A stretch of 47,090 nt of DNA from Pseudomonadota bacterium (GCA_023428785.1 JAEYWU010000070.1:1-47090); one strand, 5' to 3'. Shown: positions 34,248 through 43,291, counted from the first letter of the stretch. Program-made: numbers and translations. Notes: generated by a model from the sequence alone, not told the origin.

Positions 34248-35900
34248 TCAGCCGCCGCGCAGCTGGGTGATGGTGCGGCCGGGTGCGATGTCCTCGGCCG
34301 AGGTGATCAGGTGGATCAACCCGCCGTTCGGGGCCGCGATCGCGGCGTCCAGCGCGGCGCGGAAGTCGGCGGTAGTTTCGACCCGCCAGGCGTCCAGACC
34401 GAAGGCGCGGCCGAGGGCTGCGAAGTCGGGGTTCTTCAGGTCGGTGCCCGAGATGCGGGCGGGATAGTCCCGCTCCTGATGCATGCGGATGGTACCGTAG
34501 ACGCCGTTGTCGACGACGACGAAGACGGCGCGGGCGCCGTACTGGCGAATCGTCGCCAGTTCCTGGACGGTCATCATGAAATCGCCGTCGCCGGCCACGT
34601 TCACGACCGTGCGGCCGGGCTGGACGATGGCGGCGCCGACGGCGGCCGGGACGCCATAGCCCATGGCGCCCGAGGTCGGGGCCAACTGGGTCTTCGGTCC
34701 CTGATGAGGGAAAAAGCGGTGGAGCCAGGCGGCGAAGTTGCCGGCTCCGTTGGTCACGATCGCGTCGTCCGGAAGGACGTCGCGCAGGACGCGCATGATC
34801 TCGCTCATATTGACAGCGCCGGTGACGGTGACCGGCTGGATAAAGGCCTCGAACGCGGCGTGGGCCTCAGGCCCGTGGGACCAGACGCGGCCCGGCTCAA
34901 GGCCTGTGATGGCTTGAGCCGCCAGCGAGACATCGGCAGCTGCCGCGATGGCGGCCGGCCAGACGCGGTTCAGCTCTTCCGGCCCGGGATGGATGTGGAC
35001 CAGGGTGTCGCCGGTCCGGGCCCGGTCAAGGAGGCTGTAGCCCTGCGTCGGATTCTCGCCGAGGCGGGCGCCGATGGCGAGGATTAGGTCGGCGTCCTTC
35101 ATCCGCTGGATCAGCTTCGGATTGGGCCCGAGGCCCAGGTCGCCCGCATAGCAGGGACGGCGGTTGTCGATCAGATCCTTGCGCCGGAACGACAGCGCGA
35201 CCGGTAGGCCGAGGCGCTCCGCCCAGTCCGCGAGGCGGTCGGCGGCGTCTTCAGTCCAGCCGGAGCCGCCCAGAACGATCATGGGCCGTTCGGCGGCCCC
35301 TAGGCGGTCGCGGATCCTGGCGAGGATGGCCGGGTCCAGCGCCGCCCGCGCCGGCTCAACCGGCCGTACGGGCGAGGGGCCGCCCGACGCGCGCAGAATG
35401 TCTTCCGGGAGGGCCACGACAACCGGGCCCATCCGGCCCTGGAGGGCGGTGGCGAAGGCGCGCTCGACGATCTCGGTGGTGCGCTCCGGGCTTTCGATTT
35501 CGGTCGCCCATTTGGCCAGACCGCCGAAGACCTCGCGGTAGTCGACCTCCTGAAAGGCGCCGCGGCCGCGATCCGCCAGGCCCACCTGGCCTACGAACAG
35601 GATCAGCGGGGTCGAGTCCTGATGCGCGGTGTGGACCCCGATCGAGGCGTGGGTCGCGCCCGGTCCGCGCGTGACCATGCAGATGCCAGGCTTGCCGGTC
35701 AGTTTTCCGTAGGCCTCGGCCATGTTGGCGGCGCCGGCCTCATGGCGGCAGATCACCAGCTTGATCCGGTCGCGCACGTCATGCAGCGCATCGAGGACGG
35801 CGAGGTAGCTCTCGCCGGGCACGCAGAAGACATGGTCCACGCCGTTGGCGAGGAGGGTCTCAACGAGTCGGCGGGCGGCGGTGTCGGGCGCTTGCGTCAT
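34248..35900 (-). CDS. ThDP-dependent enzyme of the acetolactate-synthase-like family
   Basis: The 550-residue protein has the three-domain POX/ALS architecture. An N-terminal PYR domain carries the catalytic Glu54 (CRHEAGAANMAEAYG) and RGPGATHASIG. A central Rossmann-like domain follows (about 190-330). The C-terminal PP domain has the GDGDF...N metal/ThDP motif (VAGDGDFMMTVQELAT ... VVVDNGVYG). It is not the biosynthetic ilvB: no ilvN follows, and the central domain lacks an obvious FAD site. A decarboxylase or ligase role is possible; the substrate is unknown. It is followed downstream only by the convergent RND gene. Confidence 0.9.
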   Translation of the reverse strand: MTQAPDTAARRLVETLLANGVDHVFCVPGESYLAVLDALHDVRDRIKLVICRHEAGAANMAEAYGKLTGKPGICMVTRGPGATHASIGVHTAHQDSTPLILFVGQVGLADRGRGAFQEVDYREVFGGLAKWATEIESPERTTEIVERAFATALQGRMGPVVVALPEDILRASGGPSPVRPVEPARAALDPAILARIRDRLGAAERPMIVLGGSGWTEDAADRLADWAERLGLPVALSFRRKDLIDNRRPCYAGDLGLGPNPKLIQRMKDADLILAIGARLGENPTQGYSLLDRARTGDTLVHIHPGPEELNRVWPAAIAAAADVSLAAQAITGLEPGRVWSHGPEAHAAFEAFIQPVTVTGAVNMSEIMRVLRDVLPDDAIVTNGAGNFAAWLHRFFPHQGPKTQLAPTSGAMGYGVPAAVGAAIVQPGRTVVNVAGDGDFMMTVQELATIRQYGARAVFVVVDNGVYGTIRMHQERDYPARISGTDLKNPDFAALGRAFGLDAWRVETTADFRAALDAAIAAPNGGLIHLITSAEDIAPGRTITQLRGG

Positions 35901-35947
35901 GGCGCGCCTCTAGCGGCAAATCCGCCCCGAGGCGAGCCCGGTCGATA

Positions 35948-37063
35948 CTAGTAGCCTTGGGCGCGGGCGAGTTGCTCGGCGTGGTGGCTCCAGTCGCCGA
36001 ACAGCTCGCAGCCGACCCGCATGCGCTTCATGTAGAGGCCGACATCGAACTCGTCGGTCATGCCGACGCCACCGTGCATCTGGACCGCCTCCTGGACAGC
36101 CAATTCCCCTGATTTTCCAGCGCGCGCCTTGGCGACCGAGGCCAGCATGGAGGCGTCGGGCGAGCCCGCATCGATGGCCTGCAGGGCTTTGATGATGATG
36201 GCCTGGGTGATCTCCAGCTCGGAATAGAGATGGGCCGCGCGGTGCTGGAGCGCCTGGAACTCGCCGATGGCTTTTCCGAACTGCTTGCGGTCGCGCAGAT
36301 AGGCCATGGTGACGTCGAAGGCGGCGCCGGCGGCGCCCGCCATTTCGGCCGCGACGACACTTTCGCCAAGATCAAGGACAAGACCAAGGAGCTTTCCGTC
36401 GGCTGAGCCGAGAAGGGCGTCGGCGTCGACCGAAACATCTTTCAGATCAATGCGTGCGGCGTTGTGGGCGTCGACCATGGCGGTCCGTTCGACGTTCACA
36501 CCCGATGATGTTGGGTCGACCAGGAAAAGGCCAAGGCCGTCGTCGGTCCGGGCCGCGACGATCAGGACGTCGGCGATATGGCCGTCGACGACCATGGTCT
36601 TGGAGCCATTCAGCTTCCAGCCGTTGCCCGAGCGCTCGGCGCGGGTCTCGATCTTCTGGGGCCGGTGCTTGGCGCCTTCATCGAGCGCGAGGGCCGCGAT
36701 GGCCTCGCCGGCGGCGAAGCGGGGCAGCCAGTCGGCCTTCTGGGCGTCAGAGCCGCCCTCGGCGAGGGCCCGCGCGGCGAGCACGCCGGTCGACAGGAAG
36801 GGCGAAGGGGTCAGGTTGCGGCCGATGGCCTGGGCCACAACCCCGGCCTCGACGGCGCCGAGCGCCGAGCCGCCGTGTTCCTCGGGGATGAGGACGCCGG
36901 CGAAACCCATTTCGCCGAAGGCCTTCCACAGGTCGCGCGAGACGCCATCGGCGTCCTTTGAGTCACGGAGCTGGCGCAGGTGGGCGACGGGCGCCTGCTC
37001 GGCCATGAAGCCGTTCGCGGCCTCGGCCAGCATGGCCTGCTCTTCGGTCAGGATCAGCGGCAT
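35948..37063 (-). CDS. Acyl-CoA dehydrogenase subunit lacking the usual catalytic Glu segment
   Basis: The 371-residue protein shows the acyl-CoA dehydrogenase fold (EEHGGSALGAVEAGVVAQAI, NGSKTMVVDGHIADVL, DRKQFGKAIGEFQALQHRAA, QMHGGVGMTDEFDVGLYMKR). At the C-terminus, where single-subunit enzymes have the YEGT-type segment with the catalytic Glu, it reads RMRVGCELFGDWSHHAEQLA with no such motif. It starts 3 bp after the partner gene, so the two are likely co-translated subunits of a heteromeric enzyme, as known for mycobacterial FadE26-FadE27. Such pairs act on bulky substrates (steroid side chains, polycyclic acids). Confidence 0.93.
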   Translation of the reverse strand: MPLILTEEQAMLAEAANGFMAEQAPVAHLRQLRDSKDADGVSRDLWKAFGEMGFAGVLIPEEHGGSALGAVEAGVVAQAIGRNLTPSPFLSTGVLAARALAEGGSDAQKADWLPRFAAGEAIAALALDEGAKHRPQKIETRAERSGNGWKLNGSKTMVVDGHIADVLIVAARTDDGLGLFLVDPTSSGVNVERTAMVDAHNAARIDLKDVSVDADALLGSADGKLLGLVLDLGESVVAAEMAGAAGAAFDVTMAYLRDRKQFGKAIGEFQALQHRAAHLYSELEITQAIIIKALQAIDAGSPDASMLASVAKARAGKSGELAVQEAVQMHGGVGMTDEFDVGLYMKRMRVGCELFGDWSHHAEQLARAQGY

Positions 37064-37066
37064 GGA

Positions 37067-38251
37067 TCAGGCCCCCGGCAGCTTGAGGATGTGCTTGGCG
37101 AGAATGTTGAGTTGGACCTCACTGGTCCCACCCTCGATGGAGTTGGCCTTGGTGCGCAGCCAGTCACGGGCGGCCTTGCCGTTGTGCGAGCGCTCGCCTT
37201 CCCACTCCAGGGCGTCGATGCCGCCAGCCGCCATGAGGGCCTCGTGGCGGCGCTTGTTCAGTTCCGAGCCGTAGTATTTCAGCATCGAGGCGACGGCGGG
37301 GTGGGCTTGGCCCGCCTTGACCTGATCGCCGACCCGCTCGAGCGAAGCCCTGAAGGCGATGGCGTCGATGTCGAGGTCGGCGATACGGGCGCGCAGCATG
37401 GGGTCGTCCAGCCGGCCCTGATCGTCAGAGCCGATGGAATCGCGCGCCACCTCGCCGAGCGGACGGCCGGCGCCGACCTCGCCCATGGCGCCGATCATGG
37501 TGCGCTCGTGAGCCAGCAGCGCCTTGGCCACGTCCCAGCCCCGGTTCAGCGTGCCGACCAGGTTCTCCTTCTCGACGCGGACGTCGTCGAAGAAGGTCTC
37601 GCAGAAGGGGGACTTGCCCGAGATGAGCGTGATCGGACGGGTCGTGACGCCGGGGGTCGCCATGTCGAACAGGACGAACGAGATGCCCAGATGCTTGGGG
37701 GCGTCCGGATCAGTGCGGACCAGACAGAAGATCCAGTCCGCCTTGTCGGCGTAGGAGGTCCAGATCTTCTGGCCGTTAACGATCCAGTGGTCGCCCTTGT
37801 CCTCGGCGCGGGTCTGGAGCCCGGCGAGATCGGAGCCGGCGCCCGGCTCGGAATAGCCCTGACACCAGCGGATTTCGCCGCGGACGATCTCGGGCAGAAA
37901 CTTCAGCTTCTGCTCTTCGGTCCCGAACTGGAGCAGGGCCGGGCCGAGCATCCAGATGCCGAAGCTGTTCAGGGCCGGCTGAGCCTTGATGCGACGAAGC
38001 TCGGAGGCCAGCACCTTGGCTTCTTCGCGGGACAGGCCGCCACCGCCGTATTGCTTCGGCCATTCCGGCGCGGTCCAGCCGCGAGCCGCCATCCGCTCCA
38101 TCCAGAGCTTGTGGCCGGGCGTCTTGAAGACGGCGTTGCGGCCGCCCCAGATCGCCTCGTCTTCGCTGGTGCCGGGCCCGCGAACCTCGGGCGGGCAGTT
38201 CTCTTCCAGCCAGGCGCGGGTCTCCGCGCGGAAGGTCTCGAGATCTCTCAT
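37067..38251 (-). CDS. Acyl-CoA dehydrogenase subunit with catalytic Glu
   Basis: The 394-residue acyl-CoA dehydrogenase contains CQGYSEPGAGSDLAGLQTRA and VNGQKIWTSYADKADWIFCL in the beta domain, and NSIEGGTSEVQLNILAKHIL at the C-terminus, which supplies the Glu of the YEGT-type motif. It is the first gene of the pair, followed after 3 bp by the second subunit. It is divergent from nfu across 116 bp. FAD-dependent alpha-beta desaturation of an unusual acyl-CoA is inferred; the natural substrate is unknown. Confidence 0.94.
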   Translation of the reverse strand: MRDLETFRAETRAWLEENCPPEVRGPGTSEDEAIWGGRNAVFKTPGHKLWMERMAARGWTAPEWPKQYGGGGLSREEAKVLASELRRIKAQPALNSFGIWMLGPALLQFGTEEQKLKFLPEIVRGEIRWCQGYSEPGAGSDLAGLQTRAEDKGDHWIVNGQKIWTSYADKADWIFCLVRTDPDAPKHLGISFVLFDMATPGVTTRPITLISGKSPFCETFFDDVRVEKENLVGTLNRGWDVAKALLAHERTMIGAMGEVGAGRPLGEVARDSIGSDDQGRLDDPMLRARIADLDIDAIAFRASLERVGDQVKAGQAHPAVASMLKYYGSELNKRRHEALMAAGGIDALEWEGERSHNGKAARDWLRTKANSIEGGTSEVQLNILAKHILKLPGA

Positions 38252-38367
38252 GTCAGCCGTCTCCCAAACGGATGATGCGGATTAGCAGGGCGCCCCAAGG
38301 GAAGGGAATGGGGATCAGAGGAGAGCAGCGCCTTCCAAATGGCCGGTTCAGGGCCTATCTCGCGGAC

Positions 38368-38934
38368 ATGTTCATCCAGACCGAGCAGACACCCAATCCC
38401 GCCGTCCTGAAGTTCCTGCCGGGCCGCAAGGTCTCGGAGGCCGGGCCGGTCGATCTGAGGACCATCGACGAGGCGGCGGCGTCGCCGCTCGCCGAGGGCC
38501 TGTTCCAGCAGGAGGGCGTCGCGGGCGTCTTCTTCGGCGAAGATTTCGTCAGCGTGACGCGCGCGGCCGACGGTCCCGGCTGGGATGAGATGAAGCCGGG
38601 AATCCTGGCGGCCATCATGGACCATTTCGTTTCGGGCCAGCCGCTGATGCGCGGCGAGGCCTCAAGCGGCGCCGAAGATATCTATGAGGGCGAGGCCGCC
38701 GAGATCGTTGCAGAAATCAAGGCGGTGCTGGATAGCCGCATCCGCCCGGCCGTGGCCCAGGACGGCGGCGATATCCTGTTCGACCGGTTCGAGGTCGAAA
38801 GCGGGGTGCTGTGGCTGCATCTGAGGGGCGCCTGCGCGGGCTGTCCGTCGTCGTCGGCGACCCTGAAGGCCGGGGTCGAGAACATGATGCGGCACTATGT
38901 GCCCGAGGTGACCGCGGTCGAGCAGACCCTCTGA
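38368..38934 (+). CDS. nfu: NifU-like Fe-S scaffold/carrier protein (Nfu)
   Basis: The 188-residue protein has an N-terminal Nfu domain (MFIQTEQTPNPAVLKFLPG, to about 90) and a C-terminal NifU domain with CAGC (Cys156, Cys159) that holds a 4Fe-4S cluster at a dimer interface. It matures Fe-S enzymes. ATG 38368 begins the conserved sequence; the open frame upstream is not conserved. It leads a same-strand series with a lipoprotein, tsaB, rimI and fur, a gene order seen in many alphaproteobacteria. Confidence 0.95.
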   Translation: MFIQTEQTPNPAVLKFLPGRKVSEAGPVDLRTIDEAAASPLAEGLFQQEGVAGVFFGEDFVSVTRAADGPGWDEMKPGILAAIMDHFVSGQPLMRGEASSGAEDIYEGEAAEIVAEIKAVLDSRIRPAVAQDGGDILFDRFEVESGVLWLHLRGACAGCPSSSATLKAGVENMMRHYVPEVTAVEQTL

Positions 38935-38948
38935 CAAGGACCCCCGCC

Positions 38949-39539
38949 ATGTGCCGATACGCCCTCCTGCCCGCCCTCGCCCTGCTGGCGGCCTGCCAGC
39001 CGGGATCGCCCCAAGGCGAGGAGCCTGCGGACGCGCGGGCCGCCGAACCGGCGGCGCCCGCCCCGGCCGTGGACGTCAGCGCCGTGTCCGGCGCGGGGGT
39101 CGGAGCAATCACCGCAGATACGCCCTTCGACGCCGAGGCGATCCGTGCCCTCTATCCTGAGGGCGAGGTCCGGGCCGAGTTCCTGCACGGAGACGGCCAG
39201 CCCACCCCGATCATCACCGTCATCGGCCCGCAGGAAACCGCGCTTGAGATTCAGGGCGGGGGTGACGGAAACGTCGGTCAGGTCATGGTTTCGGGCGGCG
39301 CCTTCACCGGTCCCGGCGGCGAGGCCCTGATGGCGGCCTGGCCTGATCTGGGGCTGACCGCAGCAGACTGTCAAATGGGCGAGGGACGCTTCGTCGGCCA
39401 GCCGGTGTGCCGCAAGGCGGATGCGCCGAACCTGGCTTATGTGCTGGCCGTGCCGAACTGGAGCCGCGCCGAAATGCCGGATCCGACGACCCTGAACGGC
39501 CGGGCGCGTCTGGCCGCCTTCGTCTGGACGCGGCCCTGA
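38949..39539 (+). CDS. DUF1131 (YfeY-like) lipoprotein
   Basis: The 196-residue precursor has a short signal peptide and lipobox LAAC (Cys17), so the mature protein is a lipoprotein. A Pro/Ala linker leads to a domain resembling E. coli YfeY (DUF1131, an RpoE-regulated lipoprotein): GVGAITADTPFDAEAIRALY, a late pair of Cys (ADCQMGEG, PVCRKADA), NWSRAEMPD and the terminal AFVWTRP. Function is unknown, possibly envelope stress. It lies 14 bp after nfu and overlaps the tsaB start. Confidence 0.85.
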   Translation: MCRYALLPALALLAACQPGSPQGEEPADARAAEPAAPAPAVDVSAVSGAGVGAITADTPFDAEAIRALYPEGEVRAEFLHGDGQPTPIITVIGPQETALEIQGGGDGNVGQVMVSGGAFTGPGGEALMAAWPDLGLTAADCQMGEGRFVGQPVCRKADAPNLAYVLAVPNWSRAEMPDPTTLNGRARLAAFVWTRP

Positions 39540-40171
39540 TCGTCCTGGCCATCGATACGGCGCTCGGCCTCTGCTCGGCGGCGGTGGTCGAGGACGCGCG
39601 CGTTCTGGCCAGCCGGGCCGAGCCGATGCAGCAGGGCCATCAGGAACGGCTGGCGCCGCTGGTCGCCGAGATCATGGCCGAGGCCGGGATCGGTTTTGAC
39701 GCCGTCGACCGGATCGGGGTGACGGTCGGCCCGGGGTCCTTCACCGGACTAAGGGTCGGACTGGCCTTCGCCAAGGGGCTGGGCCTGGCGCTGGACCGGC
39801 CGGTGGTCGGGATCGACAGTCTGGAGGCCATGGTGGCCTCGGCCGGGCGCGCGGGTGCGGGCCTGGTGCTGATCGATGCGCGCCGGGGCCAGGCTTATGT
39901 CCGCCGTTTCGAGGGTGATCGTCCGTCGGGCGCCTCGGAGGCTGTGACGCTGGAGAGCCTGGGGACGCAGGCCGCGCCGGATTGGGTGGCGGGACCGGGC
40001 GTCGATCTGGTTCGCGACCTGTGGCCTGGGGCCGGGGTGGATGCGCGCGCCGGGGCCGACCCTGTGGCTGTCGCGCGGCTGGCGGCCGGGGCCGATCCGG
40101 AGACCCACCGGCCCGAACCGGTCTATTTGAGAGCGCCGGACGCCAAGCTGCCGGGCGGCGTAGATCCATGA
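39536..40171 (+). CDS. tsaB: tRNA threonylcarbamoyladenosine biosynthesis protein TsaB, probable CTG start
   Basis: The 211-residue ASKHA-fold protein has VLAIDTALGLCSAAV at the N-terminus and VGPGSFTGLRVGLAFAKGLG. TsaB partners TsaD and TsaE in making t6A37 of ANN-decoding tRNAs. No ATG, GTG or TTG lies at the conserved N-terminus; CTG 39536 stands where homologues have ATG before IVLAIDTA, and it overlaps the lipoprotein TGA by three bases (CTGA). Its own TGA overlaps the rimI ATG (ATGA). The C-terminal region lies mid-cluster and looks intact. Confidence 0.9.
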   Translation: MIVLAIDTALGLCSAAVVEDARVLASRAEPMQQGHQERLAPLVAEIMAEAGIGFDAVDRIGVTVGPGSFTGLRVGLAFAKGLGLALDRPVVGIDSLEAMVASAGRAGAGLVLIDARRGQAYVRRFEGDRPSGASEAVTLESLGTQAAPDWVAGPGVDLVRDLWPGAGVDARAGADPVAVARLAAGADPETHRPEPVYLRAPDAKLPGGVDP

Positions 40172-40578
40172 CGCCCGCGCTGCTGGCCGAGGTCCATGCG
40201 ACGGCCTTCGACCGGCCCTGGGATGCGGCGACCTTCGAGGGCCTGTGCGGCCAGACGGGGGTCGAGGCCCTGGGCGACGGCGATGGCTTCATCCTCATCC
40301 GGACGGTGGCGGGCGAAGCCGAGATCCTGACCCTGGCGGTCCGGCCCGAACAGAGGCGTCGCGGACTGGGCCATAGACTGGTTGAGGCGGCGGCCCTGGT
40401 GGCTCGGAATCTGGGCGCCGAACAGATGTTTCTGGAGGTCGCCGAGGACAATGCTGCGGCCTTGGCGCTGTACCGGCGAACGGGCTTCGAGCCGGCCGGG
40501 CGCAGGCGCGGCTATTACCCCCGCGAGACCGGGGCGGCGGTGGACGCCCTGCTTCTGGTTCGCAAGTTGTCACACTGA
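40168..40578 (+). CDS. rimI: Ribosomal protein S18-alanine N-acetyltransferase
   Basis: The 136-residue GNAT acetyltransferase carries the acetyl-CoA loop VRPEQRRRGLGHRLVEAA and LEVAEDNAAALALYRRTGFE, then the RimI-type GYY in RRGYYPRETGAAVDALLL. The start overlaps tsaB by ATGA, the usual coupling of these two genes in alphaproteobacteria. It is slightly short but complete. Confidence 0.92.
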   Translation: MTPALLAEVHATAFDRPWDAATFEGLCGQTGVEALGDGDGFILIRTVAGEAEILTLAVRPEQRRRGLGHRLVEAAALVARNLGAEQMFLEVAEDNAAALALYRRTGFEPAGRRRGYYPRETGAAVDALLLVRKLSH

Positions 40579-40616
40579 CTTTTCAGCGTCACCGGGCGGG
40601 CCTATTGTCCGCCCCC

Positions 40617-41036
40617 ATGGACCGGATCGAAAAGCTCTGCATCGAGCGCGGCATGCGCATGACCGAACAACGGCGTGTCATCGCCCGGGTGCTGGGCGAG
40701 TCCCACGACCATCCGGACGTGGAGGAGCTGTACCGGCGCGCCTCGGCCCAGGACCCGCATATCTCGATCGCCACCGTCTATCGCACGGTGCGCCTGTTCG
40801 AAGAGGCCGGGGTGGTCGAGCGCCACGACTTCGGCGATGGCCGCAGCCGCTATGAAGAGGCCGGCGACGACCACCACGACCACCTGATCGACACCCGCAC
40901 GGGCCAGGTCGTGGAGTTCTTCGACGCCGAGATCGAGGCCATGAAGGCCGCGATCGCCGAACGCCTCGGCTACCGCCTGATCGGCCACAAGCTGGAGCTC
41001 TATGGCGTGCCGATCGAGGGCGCCGAGAAGTCCTGA
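40617..41036 (+). CDS. fur: Ferric uptake regulator, Fur family
   Basis: The 139-residue regulator has a winged helix (residues 15-80; HISIATVYRTVRLFEEAGVV) and a dimerisation domain with the metal site DDHHDHLIDTRTG. The CxxC pairs that bind structural zinc in E. coli Fur are absent; only Cys8 exists, as is usual in Caulobacter-type Fur. ATG 40617 is preferred over an upstream TTG. It follows rimI by 38 bp and is the likely regulator of the haem-receptor operon at the left end. Confidence 0.92.
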   Translation: MDRIEKLCIERGMRMTEQRRVIARVLGESHDHPDVEELYRRASAQDPHISIATVYRTVRLFEEAGVVERHDFGDGRSRYEEAGDDHHDHLIDTRTGQVVEFFDAEIEAMKAAIAERLGYRLIGHKLELYGVPIEGAEKS

Positions 41037-41073
41037 GGCTTATCCGGGACAAGGCGCTGCGTCGAGGTCCCTG

Positions 41074-41105
41074 CGTCACCCCGAGGGGGCTCGTCCGGGG
41101 TGACG
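41074..41105. repeat. 10-bp inverted repeat after fur, possible terminator
   Basis: CGTCACCCCG and CGGGGTGACG flank a 12-nt loop, 37 bp after the fur TGA. There is no T-tract, so it is either a weak terminator or another dispersed palindrome of the GTCACCCCG type. Confidence 0.5.
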
Positions 41106-41170
41106 GCGAAAAGCTTGCCTAAACGTCCCTAATCCGCTCGATTGCCCGCCCTGTATCGGGAGGATGCTGA

Positions 41171-42886
41171 GTGACGGATACGAACCAGACGGCTGACAGC
41201 GGCCGCAAGACGATCTTTGGCCACCCGCGGGGGCTGGTCGTCCTGTTCTTCGCCGAGATGTGGGAGCGGTTCTCCTACTACGGCATGCGGGCCCTGTTGG
41301 TCCTGTTCCTGGTTCAGCACTTCCTGATGGATCAGGCCGAGGCCTCGGCGACCTACGCGGCCTATGCGGCGCTGGTTTACCTGCTGCCGATCGTCGGCGG
41401 GGTGATCGCCGACAAATGGCTGGGGGCCCGAAAGGCTGTGACCATCGGGGCGCTGTTCCTGGTGGCCGGTCACTTCGCCATGGCCTTCGAGGGCTCGGGC
41501 GGACGTCAGTTCATCACGGTCGGCGGCCAGGAGTGGGCCGTCGAGACCGTCGGGCGCGACGAGAACCGCCAGCAGTTCGCCGTCCTGGGCGACGAGCGGG
41601 TGGAGATCGAGTTCTCGGCCGAAGGCATGACGCGCGATCCGGCTCTGGACAGCGCCTTCCCGGCCGTGACGCCGCTGGACCAATACGAGCAGCGCGTCGA
41701 GCGCGACGGAGCGGGCGAGGCCACGGTGCTTCTGGCCATGGCCCTGATCGTGGTCGGGGTCGGCTTCCTGAAGGCCAATATCTCCAACGTCGTGGGGGCC
41801 CTGTACGAACAGGGCGACCCGCGCCGGGACGCAGGCTTCACCTGGTTCTATGTTGGGGTGAACCTGGGGTCGGTACTGGCCAAGACGCTCTGCGGCTGGA
41901 TCGGCCTGACCTATGGCTGGGCCTACGGGTTTGGCCTCGCCGGCTTCGGCATGCTGCTGGGCCTGATCGTCTTCCAGATCGGTCAGCCGTGGCTGGAGGG
42001 TAAGGCCGGACCGCCGCCCGAGGCGGAGGGCCAGCGTGGCCTGTTCGGCATTCCCTACGGCGCCCTCTTCTCGATCGGCGGCGTCGTGGCCGTCATTCCG
42101 ACCTGGATGCTGCTGCAGCGCCATGAGGTGGTCGAATACGGCCTGACCATCCTGGCCCCGCTGATCTTCATCGGCATGCTGGTGTGGACCACCTTCTTCC
42201 TCAAGGGCGAAACAAGGTCGCGCATGGCCGCGGCCCTGATCCTGACGATCTTCTCGGTCCTGTTCTGGATGCTGTTTGAACAGGCGGGCTCGTCCCTGAC
42301 CCTGATGGCCCAGAACTCGGTGGTGATGCCGAGCTTCCTGAACGCGGCGCAGTCCAACATCGTCAATCCGCTGATGATCGTGATCCTGGGGCCGATCTTC
42401 GCCATCCTGTGGCAGGTGCTGGCCGCGCGCCGGGCCGAGCCGTCTACGCCGGTGAAGTTCTCGATCGCCCTGGTCATCATGGGCGCCAGCTTCATCATGC
42501 TGGCGTGGGCGACCGGCACCCAGGCCAATGACGTCTACAAGATCGCCTTCCTGTGGCTGGCCCTGACCTATGTGATGCACACGATCGCCGAGCTGATGAT
42601 CTCGCCAATCGGCCTGTCGATGATCACCAAGCTGTCGGCGCCCAAGGTGGTCGGCCTGATGATGGGGGTGTGGTTCCTGTCGTCTTCGCTGGCTCATGCG
42701 CTGGCGGGGCTGGTAGCGGGCTTGACGGCGACCGAGACGGTCGGCGGCGTGGTCACCAACCCAGCGGCGGCGCTCGCCACCTACGGCCAGGTTTACAACC
42801 TGTTCGGCTGGGTCGCGGTGGGCGTCGGGGCGGTGCTGCTGCTGGCCTCGCCGTTCCTGAAGCGGATGATGGCCGGGGTGAAGTAG
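41171..42886 (+). CDS. POT/PTR2 family proton-dependent oligopeptide transporter
   Basis: The 571-residue, about 12-14-helix importer takes up di- and tripeptides. The signature ERFSYYGMR (32-40) in helix 1 is the POT proton-coupling motif. An extracytoplasmic insertion of about 80 residues (roughly 105-185, GGRQFITVGGQEWAVETVG to YEQRVERDGAGEAT) lies between helices 3 and 4, seen in other proteobacterial POT proteins. The GTG start has GGGAGG 7 nt upstream. Its substrates are the products of the S46 dipeptidyl-peptidases, though the genes are 33 kb apart. Confidence 0.95.
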   Translation: MTDTNQTADSGRKTIFGHPRGLVVLFFAEMWERFSYYGMRALLVLFLVQHFLMDQAEASATYAAYAALVYLLPIVGGVIADKWLGARKAVTIGALFLVAGHFAMAFEGSGGRQFITVGGQEWAVETVGRDENRQQFAVLGDERVEIEFSAEGMTRDPALDSAFPAVTPLDQYEQRVERDGAGEATVLLAMALIVVGVGFLKANISNVVGALYEQGDPRRDAGFTWFYVGVNLGSVLAKTLCGWIGLTYGWAYGFGLAGFGMLLGLIVFQIGQPWLEGKAGPPPEAEGQRGLFGIPYGALFSIGGVVAVIPTWMLLQRHEVVEYGLTILAPLIFIGMLVWTTFFLKGETRSRMAAALILTIFSVLFWMLFEQAGSSLTLMAQNSVVMPSFLNAAQSNIVNPLMIVILGPIFAILWQVLAARRAEPSTPVKFSIALVIMGASFIMLAWATGTQANDVYKIAFLWLALTYVMHTIAELMISPIGLSMITKLSAPKVVGLMMGVWFLSSSLAHALAGLVAGLTATETVGGVVTNPAAALATYGQVYNLFGWVAVGVGAVLLLASPFLKRMMAGVK

Positions 42887-42913
42887 CCCCCGGCCGCGCC
42901 TCCGGCGACGCGT

Positions 42914-43291
42914 TCAGGCGTCGCCGGGCACCCTGGCGTCGGGATCGGTCAGCAGGATCTCGGCCATCATCCGGTAGACCTCGGCGTTGGCCGTCATCTG
43001 TTCGGCGTGGTCGGCGTTGCCGGCCCCGACGTTCTCGTAGAACTCCGCCGCATCGGTCAGCAGCCGGGCGGCGAGCTCGGGCAGGGTCGGCTGACGGCCC
43101 TCGAGCCCGGCGATGGTCAGGCCGTCGGTGTCGTCGCGGTCCAGCCGGTCGGCCAGCATCCGGTAGCCTTCGCCGTTGGCTGACATCATCTCGGCCAGGT
43201 CGGGGTTCTGTTCAGCCACGAAGGCGAAGAAGTCAGCGGCGTCGCGCAGCAGCTGGCTGGCGAGAACGCGGACCGTGGGGCCGTCGCTCAT
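42914..43291 (-). CDS. Small all-helical protein made of two tandem repeats, unknown
   Basis: The 125-residue protein holds two copies of a roughly 42-residue unit: about 9-50 (ASQLLRDAADFFAFVAEQNP ... ANGEGYRMLADRL) and 73-114 (AARLLTDAAEFYENVGAGNA ... ANAEVYRMMAEIL). Matching positions include LL-DAA-F, N, A, M-AN and YRM-A. There is no signal peptide or Cys. Its ATG overlaps the hemerythrin stop (ATGA), so it is translated with that gene. Role unknown; binding to the hemerythrin protein is a plausible inference. Confidence 0.8.
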   Translation of the reverse strand: MSDGPTVRVLASQLLRDAADFFAFVAEQNPDLAEMMSANGEGYRMLADRLDRDDTDGLTIAGLEGRQPTLPELAARLLTDAAEFYENVGAGNADHAEQMTANAEVYRMMAEILLTDPDARVPGDA

